Assembly: GCA_011046405.1 (NCBI GenBank)
Contig: DSAR01000169.1
Coordinates: 1-9,293 of the forward strand
Direction of reading: 5' to 3'
Origin: Chloroflexota bacterium
GTDB taxonomy: Bacteria; Chloroflexota; Anaerolineae; B4-G1
DNA: 9,293 bases
Below the pieces are notes generated by a model that did not search any database, was not told the origin of the DNA, and worked only from the letters and a program-made list of their open reading frames with translations. This document shows, one piece after another, positions 1-5,466 of the stretch; position 1 is the first letter of the stretch, and each line of letters starts with the position of its first letter. The translations under genes and the position numbers were made by a program.

Positions 1-1
1 G

Positions 2-535
2 ATGATGCAGCAGACGGAAGAGTTCGGCTACGTGGTGGGCGAGGGCTTCCAGGCGATCGAGCTCCCCTACGTGGGGGGGCGGACGTCAATGCTGATTCTG
101 TTGCCCGACGCCGGGACCTTCGAGTCGTTCGAGGCGTCGCTTGATGCTGAACAGATGGACGCTATCGTGCAACAAGTCGAGCGCCGGAATATGGTCCTGA
201 CCATGCCCAGGTTCACCTTCGAGACCCGCCTCGACCTGGCGCAGATCCTGGCCGGCATGGGGATGGAGAGCGCTTTCGATCCCGGTGCGGCCAATTTCTC
301 CGGGATGGACGGCAGCCGCGAACTCTTCATCCAGGGCGTGCTGCACAAGGCCTTCGTCGCCGTCGACGAGGCCGGCACCGAGGCCGCCGCCGCCACTGCC
401 GTGCTCGTCGGCATCACCGCCATGCCGGAGGAACCGATCGAGGTCACGGTGGACCGGCCCTTCATCTTCGCCATCCGGGACACCGAGACCGGGGCCATCC
501 TGTTCCTGGGGCGCGTCGTGAATCCTGGATCATAG
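2..535 (+). CDS. Serpin-family serine protease inhibitor, C-terminal part (5' end outside the window)
   Basis: This is the C-terminal ~177 residues of a serpin, a suicide inhibitor that traps proteases covalently by inserting its reactive-centre loop into beta-sheet A; bacterial members are usually exported. The MM at the left edge is internal, since serpins are ~370-420 aa and the visible part begins in the strand region before the conserved LPY (residues 21-23). Recognisable serpin blocks are MPRF (68-71), the AFD...ANFSGM stretch (91-102), VLHKAFVAVDEAGTEAAAAT (113-132), DRPFIFAIRD (151-160) and ILFLGRVVNP (166-175). The hinge has Gly125 (P15), Thr126 (P14) and Ala at P12-P9, the pattern of inhibitory serpins. 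Counting from the hinge puts P1-P1' near Thr139-Ala140, suggesting a neutral, elastase- or subtilisin-like target (inference). The stop is TAG. The fpg remnant starts 6 nt downstream. The family call is secure; the target protease is unknown. Confidence 0.93.
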   Translation: MMQQTEEFGYVVGEGFQAIELPYVGGRTSMLILLPDAGTFESFEASLDAEQMDAIVQQVERRNMVLTMPRFTFETRLDLAQILAGMGMESAFDPGAANFSGMDGSRELFIQGVLHKAFVAVDEAGTEAAAATAVLVGITAMPEEPIEVTVDRPFIFAIRDTETGAILFLGRVVNPGS

Positions 536-541
536 AAGATC

Positions 542-784
542 ATGCCTGAATTGCCCGACGTAGAAGTCTTCAAACGGTATCTGGACGCCACCTCGCTCCA
601 CCAGGAGATCGCGGACGTCGAGGTGTATAGCCGCCAGGTTCTGGAGGACGTCGATGCCGAGGGCCTGCGGGAGGAACTGTGCGGCCACGCCATCGAGTCG
701 ACCCGCCGGCACGGCAAATATCTCTGGTTCTTTGGGATTTCGCATGGTAGCGGCGAAAGATTAGCCACGAATTGTACGAATTAA
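542..784 (+). pseudogene. mutM: Truncated formamidopyrimidine-DNA glycosylase (Fpg/MutM), N-terminal stub
   Basis: Fpg removes oxidised purines such as 8-oxoguanine and cuts the abasic site through its N-terminal proline. The start MPELPDVEVF carries the catalytic Pro2 and Glu3. Homology continues to RRHGKYLWFF (residues 55-64), which includes the conserved beta-hairpin Lys59. After about residue 64 the family resemblance stops: the reading frame runs on for ~16 residues into an inverted repeat and ends at 784. Fpg proteins are ~270-290 aa, so the H2TH helices and the C-terminal zinc finger are missing, and no matching sequence was seen elsewhere in the window. The peptide cannot be a functional glycosylase. 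There is no strong Shine-Dalgarno; the start follows the serpin stop by 6 nt. It could be an insertion-linked truncation, a deletion, or an assembly join. Confidence 0.85.
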
Positions 785-827
785 CACGAAAAACCCAAAA
801 TTAGTGACAATTCGTGTAATTCGTGGC
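764..827. repeat. Imperfect inverted repeat made of CACGAATT-type units (MITE-like or hairpin element)
   Basis: The left arm (764-782) and right arm (809-827) are each 19 nt and are reverse complements except for 2 positions; the spacer is 26 nt (783-808). Each arm is itself built of ACGAATT-like units spaced about 9-10 nt, with a further partial unit (ACACGAA) just inside the left arm. The region is clearly AT-richer than its neighbours. It lies where the truncated fpg reading frame ends, and fpg does not resume on the far side. It resembles small dispersed palindromic repeats seen in many bacterial genomes. No transposase, target-site duplication or second copy was found in this window. Confidence 0.7.
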
Positions 828-927
828 GAAAAGTTGACCACTTGCTAAGCCAACCAGGCGAACTACCAGAGAGCCAGAGATGGGAAGGAATTGGACTGCT
901 TGAATTAGTGTATACGGGAAGGATAAA

Positions 928-1320
928 ATGCAATTTGACGAATTTGTAGGACGGGTTCACAATCGAGCCGAACTGGCTTCGACGGGCGAGGCGTTGCGGG
1001 CTATCCGGGCGACGCTGCAGACCCTCAGCGAACGGGTATATTTCGACGAGGCGCAGGACCTGGCGGCCCAACTCCCCCGGGAGATCGGCGAGTACCTGAC
1101 GATGGTCGACGATGTCGAGTCCTTTTCCCTCGGCGAGTTCCTCGACCGTGTGGCAGAGCGCGAGACAGTCGATCTGCCGGATGCGACTTATCACGCCCGC
1201 GTGGTGATCGAAGTGCTGGGAGAGACAGTGACGCCGGGCAAGATGGACGACATCCGCGCCCAACTTCCCGACGAGTACAAGCCCCTGTTCGAGGCTGGCA
1301 GCACCGGCTCAATGACCTAG
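928..1320 (+). CDS. DUF2267 family protein
   Basis: This 130-aa protein matches the DUF2267 pattern: a start of the form MQFDEFVGRV, then an A..AI.ATLQTLSERV block (about residues 24-37), LAAQLP (47-52), a second similar module with F.LGEFLDRVA (about 67-77), and a closing AQLPDEYKPLF (about 110-120). The two halves look like repeats of the same helical module. The molecular function is not established; members are small soluble helical proteins often found beside stress genes. The ATG is preceded by GGAAGGA at 917-923 with a short 4-nt gap. It stops with TAG at 1318-1320, and the ppsA remnant begins 13 nt downstream. The ~100 nt upstream (828-927) holds no gene; no convincing promoter was identified there. 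Confidence 0.88.
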   Translation: MQFDEFVGRVHNRAELASTGEALRAIRATLQTLSERVYFDEAQDLAAQLPREIGEYLTMVDDVESFSLGEFLDRVAERETVDLPDATYHARVVIEVLGETVTPGKMDDIRAQLPDEYKPLFEAGSTGSMT

Positions 1321-1333
1321 CACTACAGCGAAT

Positions 1334-1563
1334 TTGGAAACGTACATTCGCTGGTTTGAGGATTTAACGTCGGGCGGCGTGCCCCAGGTCGGAGGCAAGA
1401 ACGCCTCGCTGGGCGAGATGACGCGGGCATCAGCGGCGAGGCCCCCAGCAATTACCCCGATTTCGCCGCCTTCCTGGTCCGGGAGGGCATCGACTCTATG
1501 TCCCTGAGCCCCGATAGCGTCATCGACGTGAAGCGCCGCGCAGCCGAGGCGGAGCGCGAATGA
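1334..1563 (+). pseudogene. ppsA: Phosphoenolpyruvate synthase remnant: N- and C-terminal ends joined, middle deleted
   Basis: PEP synthase converts pyruvate, ATP and water to PEP, AMP and Pi in gluconeogenesis; family members are ~750-900 aa. Only its two ends are here. From a TTG at 1334 (no ATG in frame; TGA at 1313-1315 closes the frame upstream) the product reads YIRWFEDL ... VGGKNASLGEM to about 1426, the typical start of the ATP-grasp domain. From about 1426, in another frame, come GEAPSNYPDFAAFL and REGIDSMSLSPDSVIDV, the typical extreme C-terminus, ending at TGA 1561-1563. The N-terminal frame stops at 1505-1507. Roughly 31 and 45 codons survive; the swivelling-His and PEP-binding domains are gone. 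The native 3' end still overlaps the PHP gene by ATGA (1560-1563), showing ancestral translational coupling. A ppdK-like origin is less likely given these termini. Confidence 0.85.
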
Positions 1564-2258
1564 AGATCGACCTGCATTGTCACACCGAGTACTCCGGCGA
1601 TTCCAGCACCCCCATCGGCGCGGTCCCGGCCCGCTGCCGGGAGCAGGACATCGCGGTGCAGGCGATCACCGACCACGGGACCATCGAGGGCGCGCAGAAG
1701 ATCCGGACGATGGTCGAAATCCAGGAGGATGGCGAGCTTCCTGGTCTGACCATCATCGTGGGGGAGGAGATCACCACCCGGGCGGGGGAACTCGTCGGCC
1801 TGTTTCTCGACGAAAGTATCCCGCACTACCTGAGCGCCGAGGAGACGGTCCGGCGCATCAAGGCCCAGCAGGGGCTGGTGCTCTTGCCCCACGGTTTCGA
1901 TCCCTGGAAGCGCTACCGGCTCCGGCCGGAGGTGCGCGAGCGGATCGCCGATTCTATCGACATTATCGAGACCTTCAACGCCAGTGTCTCGCGGCGGCGT
2001 TGGAACCGGGAGGCGGTGGCCTGGGCCGAGACGCATGGCGCGCTGATGAGCGCCGGTTCCGACGCGCACACGTTAGCCAGCATTGGCCGGGCCTGGGTGG
2101 AGGTGTCCACGCGCCCGATCCGGGGGCCGGAGGATTTGCTGGCGGCCATGGAAGGTGGAGTGCCGATGGGCCGGTGGTCCAACCCGATCCTGGGCTTCCT
2201 GTACAAGGTGTGGGATTTCTTCCGGTGGCGGATCAAGCCCTGGAAAGCGGATGACTGA
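1560..2258 (+). CDS. PHP-domain metal-dependent phosphoesterase (COG0613/TrpH-like)
   Basis: This intact 232-aa protein belongs to the PHP superfamily, which hydrolyses phosphoester bonds with a cluster of divalent metals. Likely metal ligands are visible in order: DLHCHTEYSGD (His6, His8, Asp14), ITDHGT (Asp38, His39), GEE (Glu69), PHGFDP (His111), FNA (Asn140) and SAGSDAHT (Asp168, His170). The TrpH/RNase AM-like subgroup acts on nucleoside 3',5'-bisphosphates or 5' RNA ends, but the substrate here cannot be read from sequence. The C-terminal ~25 residues are rich in Trp, Phe and Lys/Arg (about residues 210-229), possibly a surface or membrane-touching tail (inference). The start ATG overlaps the stop of the ppsA remnant (ATGA), and pyruvate kinase follows after 29 nt, so the three formed one transcription unit. 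Confidence 0.9.
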   Translation: MKIDLHCHTEYSGDSSTPIGAVPARCREQDIAVQAITDHGTIEGAQKIRTMVEIQEDGELPGLTIIVGEEITTRAGELVGLFLDESIPHYLSAEETVRRIKAQQGLVLLPHGFDPWKRYRLRPEVRERIADSIDIIETFNASVSRRRWNREAVAWAETHGALMSAGSDAHTLASIGRAWVEVSTRPIRGPEDLLAAMEGGVPMGRWSNPILGFLYKVWDFFRWRIKPWKADD

Positions 2259-2287
2259 CAAGATGACTGAAAAAAGGAGCAAGATAT

Positions 2288-3724
2288 ATGCCGAGGACTA
2301 AGATTATCTGTACCATCGGACCGGCCAGCCGCGAGCCCGACGTGCTGCGTCAGTTGGTGGCGGAGGGGATGAGCGTGGCCCGGCTCAATCTCGCGCACGG
2401 GAGTCTGGACGAGCACGCCGAGAACGTCGAGCGCATCCGGGCGGCGGCCAGCGAGGCCAACCGGGCCGTGGCCATCCAGGTCGATTTGCAGGGGCCCAAA
2501 CTGCGCGTGGGCGAGATGGAGGCGCCCGGTGTGATGCTGCAAGAGGGCGCCGACGTGACGTTCACCACCGAGGATGTGCTCGGGCGCACGCCGGATGCGC
2601 TTCCAATGCAAAATGAGGCCTTCCCCCGCCTGGTCAATCCCGGCGACCGCGTCCTGTTGGCCGATGGGACGATCGAGGTGCAGGTTCTGAAAATTGAAGG
2701 GAACGAGGTCCGGGGACAGGTTCTGGTGGGCGGGGAGCTCAAGAGCAACAAGGGCGTCAACCTGCCCGGCGTGTCGACCGAGTTGCCGTCCCTGACGGAC
2801 AAGGACCGGCGCGACCTGGCCTCGGCGCTGGAATGGGACGTGGATTGGATCGCTCTCTCCTTCGTTCGCACGGCCGACGACCTGCAGGAGTTGAAGGCCT
2901 TGATCCGGGACGCGAGCAACGGCTCGGACACACCAACGCCGGTGATGGCCAAGATCGAGAAACCCCAGGCGCTGGAGAATATGGACGAGATCATCCGGGT
3001 GTCCGACGCGGTCATGGTCGCCCGGGGAGACCTGGGGATCGAGATCCCGCCGGAAGAGGTGCCGATGGCGCAGAAGCGCATCATTGAGGTGTGCAACCAG
3101 GCCGGCCTGCCCGTGGTCACGGCGACCCAGATGCTCGATTCGATGATCCGCCACCCCCGGCCGACCCGGGCCGAGGCCTCGGACGTGGCCAACGCGATTC
3201 TCGACGGCACCGACGCCATCATGCTCTCAGGGGAGACGTCCATCGGGGCGTACCCGGTGGTGGCCTTGCAGACCATGATGCGCATCGCCGAGGAGGTGGA
3301 GAGCCAGCGTCCGGACGTTCCGGCGCGGCCTTTTCAATCGAAGGCCGACAGCGTCGAGCGCTCCATCGCAGCGGCCGTGAGCCGGGCTGCCCGCGATGCG
3401 GCCCATAATCTGGGCGCTGCGGCCATCATCACGCCCACCGCCTCGGGGTACACGGCCCAGCTAATGTCCCGCTATCGTTCGCGCTCGCCCATCATCGCCA
3501 TCACGCCCGACCGGCGGGTGCAAAGGCGGTTGGCGCTGTACTGGGGCGTGACATCCCTGCTGGCCCCGCGCACCGACAACACTGACGAGATGATCACCCA
3601 GGCGGTCGAGGCGGCCCGGGCACGTGACCTGGTCGAGGCGGGCGACGTGTTGGTCGTCACCGCCGGCGCGGCCGGTTCTGAACCGGGAACCACGAACCTG
3701 ATGCGGGCCTACGTCGTCAAGTGA
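2288..3724 (+). CDS. pyk: Pyruvate kinase, K+-independent type
   Basis: The enzyme transfers phosphate from PEP to ADP to give pyruvate and ATP, the last step of glycolysis. It is 478 aa, normal length, and all domains are present: the barrel start TKIICTIGPAS (4-14), the B domain after DLQGPKLRVG (66-75), the barrel resuming at DWIALSFVR (186-194), AKIEKP (221-226, catalytic Lys222 and Mg ligand Glu224), ARGDLG (245-250, Asp248), TATQMLDSM (278-286, Thr280), and a complete C-terminal domain ending at residue 478. Lys71 occupies the site that is Glu117 in rabbit muscle enzyme, and the K+ ligands Ser76 and Thr113 are replaced by Ala36 and Leu67, which points to K+-independent catalysis (family knowledge). 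AAGGAG at 2274-2279 lies 8 nt before the ATG. It is the best preserved gene of this block. Confidence 0.97.
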   Translation: MPRTKIICTIGPASREPDVLRQLVAEGMSVARLNLAHGSLDEHAENVERIRAAASEANRAVAIQVDLQGPKLRVGEMEAPGVMLQEGADVTFTTEDVLGRTPDALPMQNEAFPRLVNPGDRVLLADGTIEVQVLKIEGNEVRGQVLVGGELKSNKGVNLPGVSTELPSLTDKDRRDLASALEWDVDWIALSFVRTADDLQELKALIRDASNGSDTPTPVMAKIEKPQALENMDEIIRVSDAVMVARGDLGIEIPPEEVPMAQKRIIEVCNQAGLPVVTATQMLDSMIRHPRPTRAEASDVANAILDGTDAIMLSGETSIGAYPVVALQTMMRIAEEVESQRPDVPARPFQSKADSVERSIAAAVSRAARDAAHNLGAAAIITPTASGYTAQLMSRYRSRSPIIAITPDRRVQRRLALYWGVTSLLAPRTDNTDEMITQAVEAARARDLVEAGDVLVVTAGAAGSEPGTTNLMRAYVVK

Positions 3725-3821
3725 GGCGACGTCTGGGGGGCATTCCGGGCGTGCGTTCGCGAGTCCAACCTTAACCGCGTGTGCTCCTGGTGATCGTCCG
3801 GGGCGAGCTCGAGCTAACTGC

Positions 3822-3888
3822 ATGGAGGCCATTGAGCGCTTCGCCGAGGTATACGTGCGCTGCTCGTTGGAGACGTGCATGGCGCGGG
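3822..3888 (+). pseudogene. Probable adenylyl-sulfate kinase (CysC) fragment
   Basis: Read from ATG 3822 this stretch gives MEAIERFAEVYVRC followed by SLETCMAR, which matches the conserved EVYV.CPLEVCEAR segment near the C-terminal third of APS kinase. That enzyme phosphorylates adenylyl sulfate to PAPS in sulfate assimilation. Only ~22 codons are recognisable; the P-loop and the rest of the enzyme are absent and the match stops at the join with the GAPDH fragment in another frame. The 97 nt before it (3725-3821) contain short unassigned frames and no gene I can name. The call rests on a short motif, so another P-loop kinase of similar fold cannot be excluded. Confidence 0.5.
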
Positions 3889-4311
3889 CGGGCGGGAGCA
3901 GCCAACTTCGTGCCGACCTCGACCGGTTCTGCCATTGCCACGACCCTGGTGTTGCCTGAGTACGAGGGGCTCTTCGACGGTGTGGCTGTGCGCGCGCCGA
4001 TAGTGGTGGGCTCCATTTCTGACGTCATCTTCGTCACCGAGCGAGAGACGAGCGTCGAGGAGGTCAATGACATCTTTAGAGAGGAGGCCGCGAGTGACAA
4101 ATACCTCGGCATCCTGGGCGTCTCCGACGAGCCTCTCGTTTCGTCTGACATTGTCGGTGACGAGCACGCTTCCCTCGTTGACCTTGCAATGACGCGGGTG
4201 GTGGACGGCGATCTGGTCAAGATTATGAGTTGGTACGACAACGAGTGGGGCTTTACCATCCAGATGGTCCGCGAGGCGGCCAAGCTGGCTGAGGCGGTTG
4301 GCCTAGCTTGA
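3889..4311 (+). pseudogene. gap: Glyceraldehyde-3-phosphate dehydrogenase, C-terminal half only
   Basis: GAPDH oxidises glyceraldehyde-3-phosphate to 1,3-bisphosphoglycerate with NAD(P). This ~140-residue frame starts inside the conserved RAGAANFVPTSTGSA motif (3889 onward) and continues through the catalytic-domain strands (LVLPEYEGLFDGVAVRAP), EEPLVSSDIVGD-like DEPLVSSDIVGDEHAS, and the near-invariant SWYDNEWG close to the C-terminus, ending in TGA 4309-4311. The whole NAD-binding Rossmann domain, the active-site Cys (SCTTN) and the catalytic His are missing, so it cannot be a working GAPDH. The open frame runs back to a GTG at 3781, but the upstream ~36 codons do not resemble GAPDH and overlap the APS-kinase fragment in another frame. 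The join lies in a GC-rich run near 3881-3897, where both partners could share short homology. Confidence 0.9.
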
Positions 4312-4423
4312 TGAGGGGGATATCTGCCGGGATGATGGTCACGTGTGAATTTTGATTTTTTAAACAGCCTCTAAGTGCGACGCTATTTTCAGTGATATCC
4401 GTTTTAGAAAATGAGGAGGGCTT

Positions 4424-5065
4424 ATGCCAACTAAATACCCGATTGAATATGAACTGACACCCAGAGCGATCCCCCGGGGCGCCCGCTAGTTGACCGTTTC
4501 CCTGCAGAACGTCGGCGAAGACGAATTGAAGGGGCTAGACGTGAACGTGTATTCCCTCGATACGTATGCCATTATGGTTATGGGGACCGGGGCTTTGATC
4601 CCGATCTTGAAGCAGGGCCAGGAGGAGACGCGTAATTTCCAGGTTTCAGCTGAGATGACGGGCGAGATATACGTCGCTTTTGATGGTTTTCGGGATGGCG
4701 CGCGCTTCCATTGGGAGACGCCCGCTATTTCTATCCAGGTGGACGGTCAACCGGCCGAGCTCGTGCGTCTGCTCGTGTTGAGCGAACCTTACGCCCCCCT
4801 GGGAGAGCCGATCACGTGCGAGGCACACGTTCGCGGTCTGACGAAAAGCGAGAATCTGGTGCTCGAGTTCTGGGTGGAGACGCCCAGTGAAACGTTCGAA
4901 TCGCCGGACAAGATGGGGCTTGGCATCTTGGAAGAGGGAGAGGAGGAGCGGCGCACGTTTGAGATCACGCCGGAAGAGGAGGGCATCTACATCCTGCACG
5001 CCTATCTCTACCAGGGTGCTCGCCGGATTGGACACCAGACAGCGTATTTGAGTATATCGCTGTAG
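4424..5065 (+). pseudogene. Unrecognised two-repeat beta-rich protein, copy 1, with amber at codon 22
   Basis: From ATG 4424 (GAGGAGGG at 4413-4420) the frame reads MPTKYPIEYELTPRAIPRGA-R, then TAG at 4487-4489, then continues open in the same frame to TAA-free codon 213 and a TAG stop at 5063-5065. The downstream paralogue aligns without gaps over this start and has TGG (Trp22) at the amber position, so the stop looks like a single G-to-A nonsense change. The product would be ~213 aa with two similar ~100-aa halves: GQEETRNFQVS...GEIYVAFDGFRDG in the first corresponds to GEEERRTFEIT...GIYILHAYLYQG in the second, suggesting two Ig/CARDB-like beta sandwiches. No signal peptide or membrane segment is seen. 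The function is unknown. The 112-nt AT-rich gap upstream (4312-4423) may hold a promoter, but only weak boxes are visible. Internal re-initiation after the amber (TTG 4490) lacks a clear Shine-Dalgarno. Confidence 0.7.
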
Positions 5066-5082
5066 GGAATGGCGGGTGGCGA

Positions 5083-5117
5083 ATGAGAAATGAGAAATGA
5101 GAAATGAGAAATGACAA
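5083..5117. repeat. Heptanucleotide tandem repeat (ATGAGAA)
   Basis: Four perfect head-to-tail copies of the 7-mer ATGAGAA occupy 5083-5110, followed by a one-mismatch fifth copy (ATGACAA) at 5111-5117. The array is intergenic, 18 nt after the stop of the beta-rich protein copy 1 and ~50 nt before the intrinsic terminator. Heptamer arrays of this kind are variable in number in many bacteria and arise by slippage. Nothing here shows a coding or regulatory role. Confidence 0.9.
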
Positions 5118-5166
5118 AGTTGCCAACGCAATTCCAACGCTTTAAACGGAATGCAACGTCAGATCA

Positions 5167-5199
5167 AACCGATCCCATATTTGGGATCGGTTCTTTTTT
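5167..5199 (+). terminator. Strong intrinsic (rho-independent) terminator
   Basis: A perfect 11-bp stem (5167-5177 with 5182-5192) encloses the 4-nt loop TATT, followed by C and six T (5194-5199). It sits ~100 nt downstream of the beta-rich protein copy 1 and ~50 nt upstream of copy 2, so it should end transcription from the left-hand genes. It implies that copy 2 and the stress operon to the right use their own promoter. Confidence 0.92.
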
Positions 5200-5249
5200 G
5201 CTACAATTAGGATAGGTGTGCAATCCTGGAATGGATTAAGGAGTGACTT

Positions 5250-5409
5250 ATGGCTATGAAATACCCACTTGAATACCGGCTGACGCCCAGGGAACTACCG
5301 GAAGGTATTCGCTGGTTGACAGGGGCTGCACACCATCTACGCCTACCTGTACGATGGCGTTGAGATGCTCGACCGGGAGATCGAGTACGTCTACGCCCGG
5401 GTGTCGTAG
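5250..5409 (+). pseudogene. Unrecognised beta-rich protein, copy 2, with internal deletion and frameshift
   Basis: ATG 5250 is preceded by AAGGAG (5238-5243, 6 nt gap). The first 24 codons (MAMKYPLEYRLTPRELPEGI then RWLT) align position by position with copy 1. At about 5322 the sequence jumps, in a different frame, to codons reading GLHTIYAYLYDG ... EYVYARVS and a TAG at 5407-5409, matching the last ~27 residues of copy 1 (GIYILHAYLYQG ...). About 160 codons of the middle are missing compared with copy 1. In the starting frame translation stops at TGA 5361-5363, giving a 37-aa peptide. The preserved ribosome site and both ends show it was a full tandem paralogue before the deletion. Function unknown. 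Confidence 0.8.
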
Positions 5410-5417
5410 TGGATGGA

Positions 5418-5446
5418 TTGACGGATTGAGACGAAACCGGTTTAAC
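5418..5446 (+). promoter_or_regulatory. Candidate sigma-70-type promoter for the PRC-barrel/stress operon
   Basis: TTGACG (5418-5423, five of six to the -35 consensus) is separated by exactly 17 nt from TTTAAC (5441-5446, four of six to the -10 consensus). It lies ~20 nt upstream of the PRC-barrel start and downstream of the intrinsic terminator, where a new promoter would be expected. Transcription would begin around 5453, leaving a very short leader that would cut into the ribosome site, which weakens the call. Confidence 0.3.
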
Positions 5447-5466
5447 CGTGGGAAAGGAGTACGGAC

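Noticed and set aside
764..827. CRISPR array or tRNA gene in the AT-rich repeat
   Set aside because: There are only two inverted arms, no regularly spaced direct repeats with unique spacers, and no cloverleaf or TTC-type loop.
1913..3154. A long minus-strand open frame (~413 codons) opposite the PHP and pyruvate kinase genes
   Set aside because: It is a mirror of GC-rich coding sequence. The + strand here encodes two proteins with complete catalytic motifs, while the minus frame has no recognisable domain.
4361..4389. Possible promoter (TAAACA, 17 nt, TATTTT) upstream of the beta-rich protein copy 1
   Set aside because: Each box matches only four of six consensus positions, and the region is AT-rich, so chance matches are expected.
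4424..4489. Programmed amber readthrough or UAG recoding in the beta-rich protein
   Set aside because: TAG is used as an ordinary stop in the serpin and DUF2267 genes, no recoding hairpin is evident after 4489, and the neighbouring paralogue has plain tryptophan there.
5125..5155. Weak hairpin around GCAATTCC ... GGAATGC
   Set aside because: The arms are short and bulged, without a T-tract; much weaker than the terminator right after it.
5202..5207. TACAAT as a -10 box just after the intrinsic terminator
   Set aside because: No acceptable -35 element is found at 16-18 nt upstream; that space is occupied by the terminator stem.
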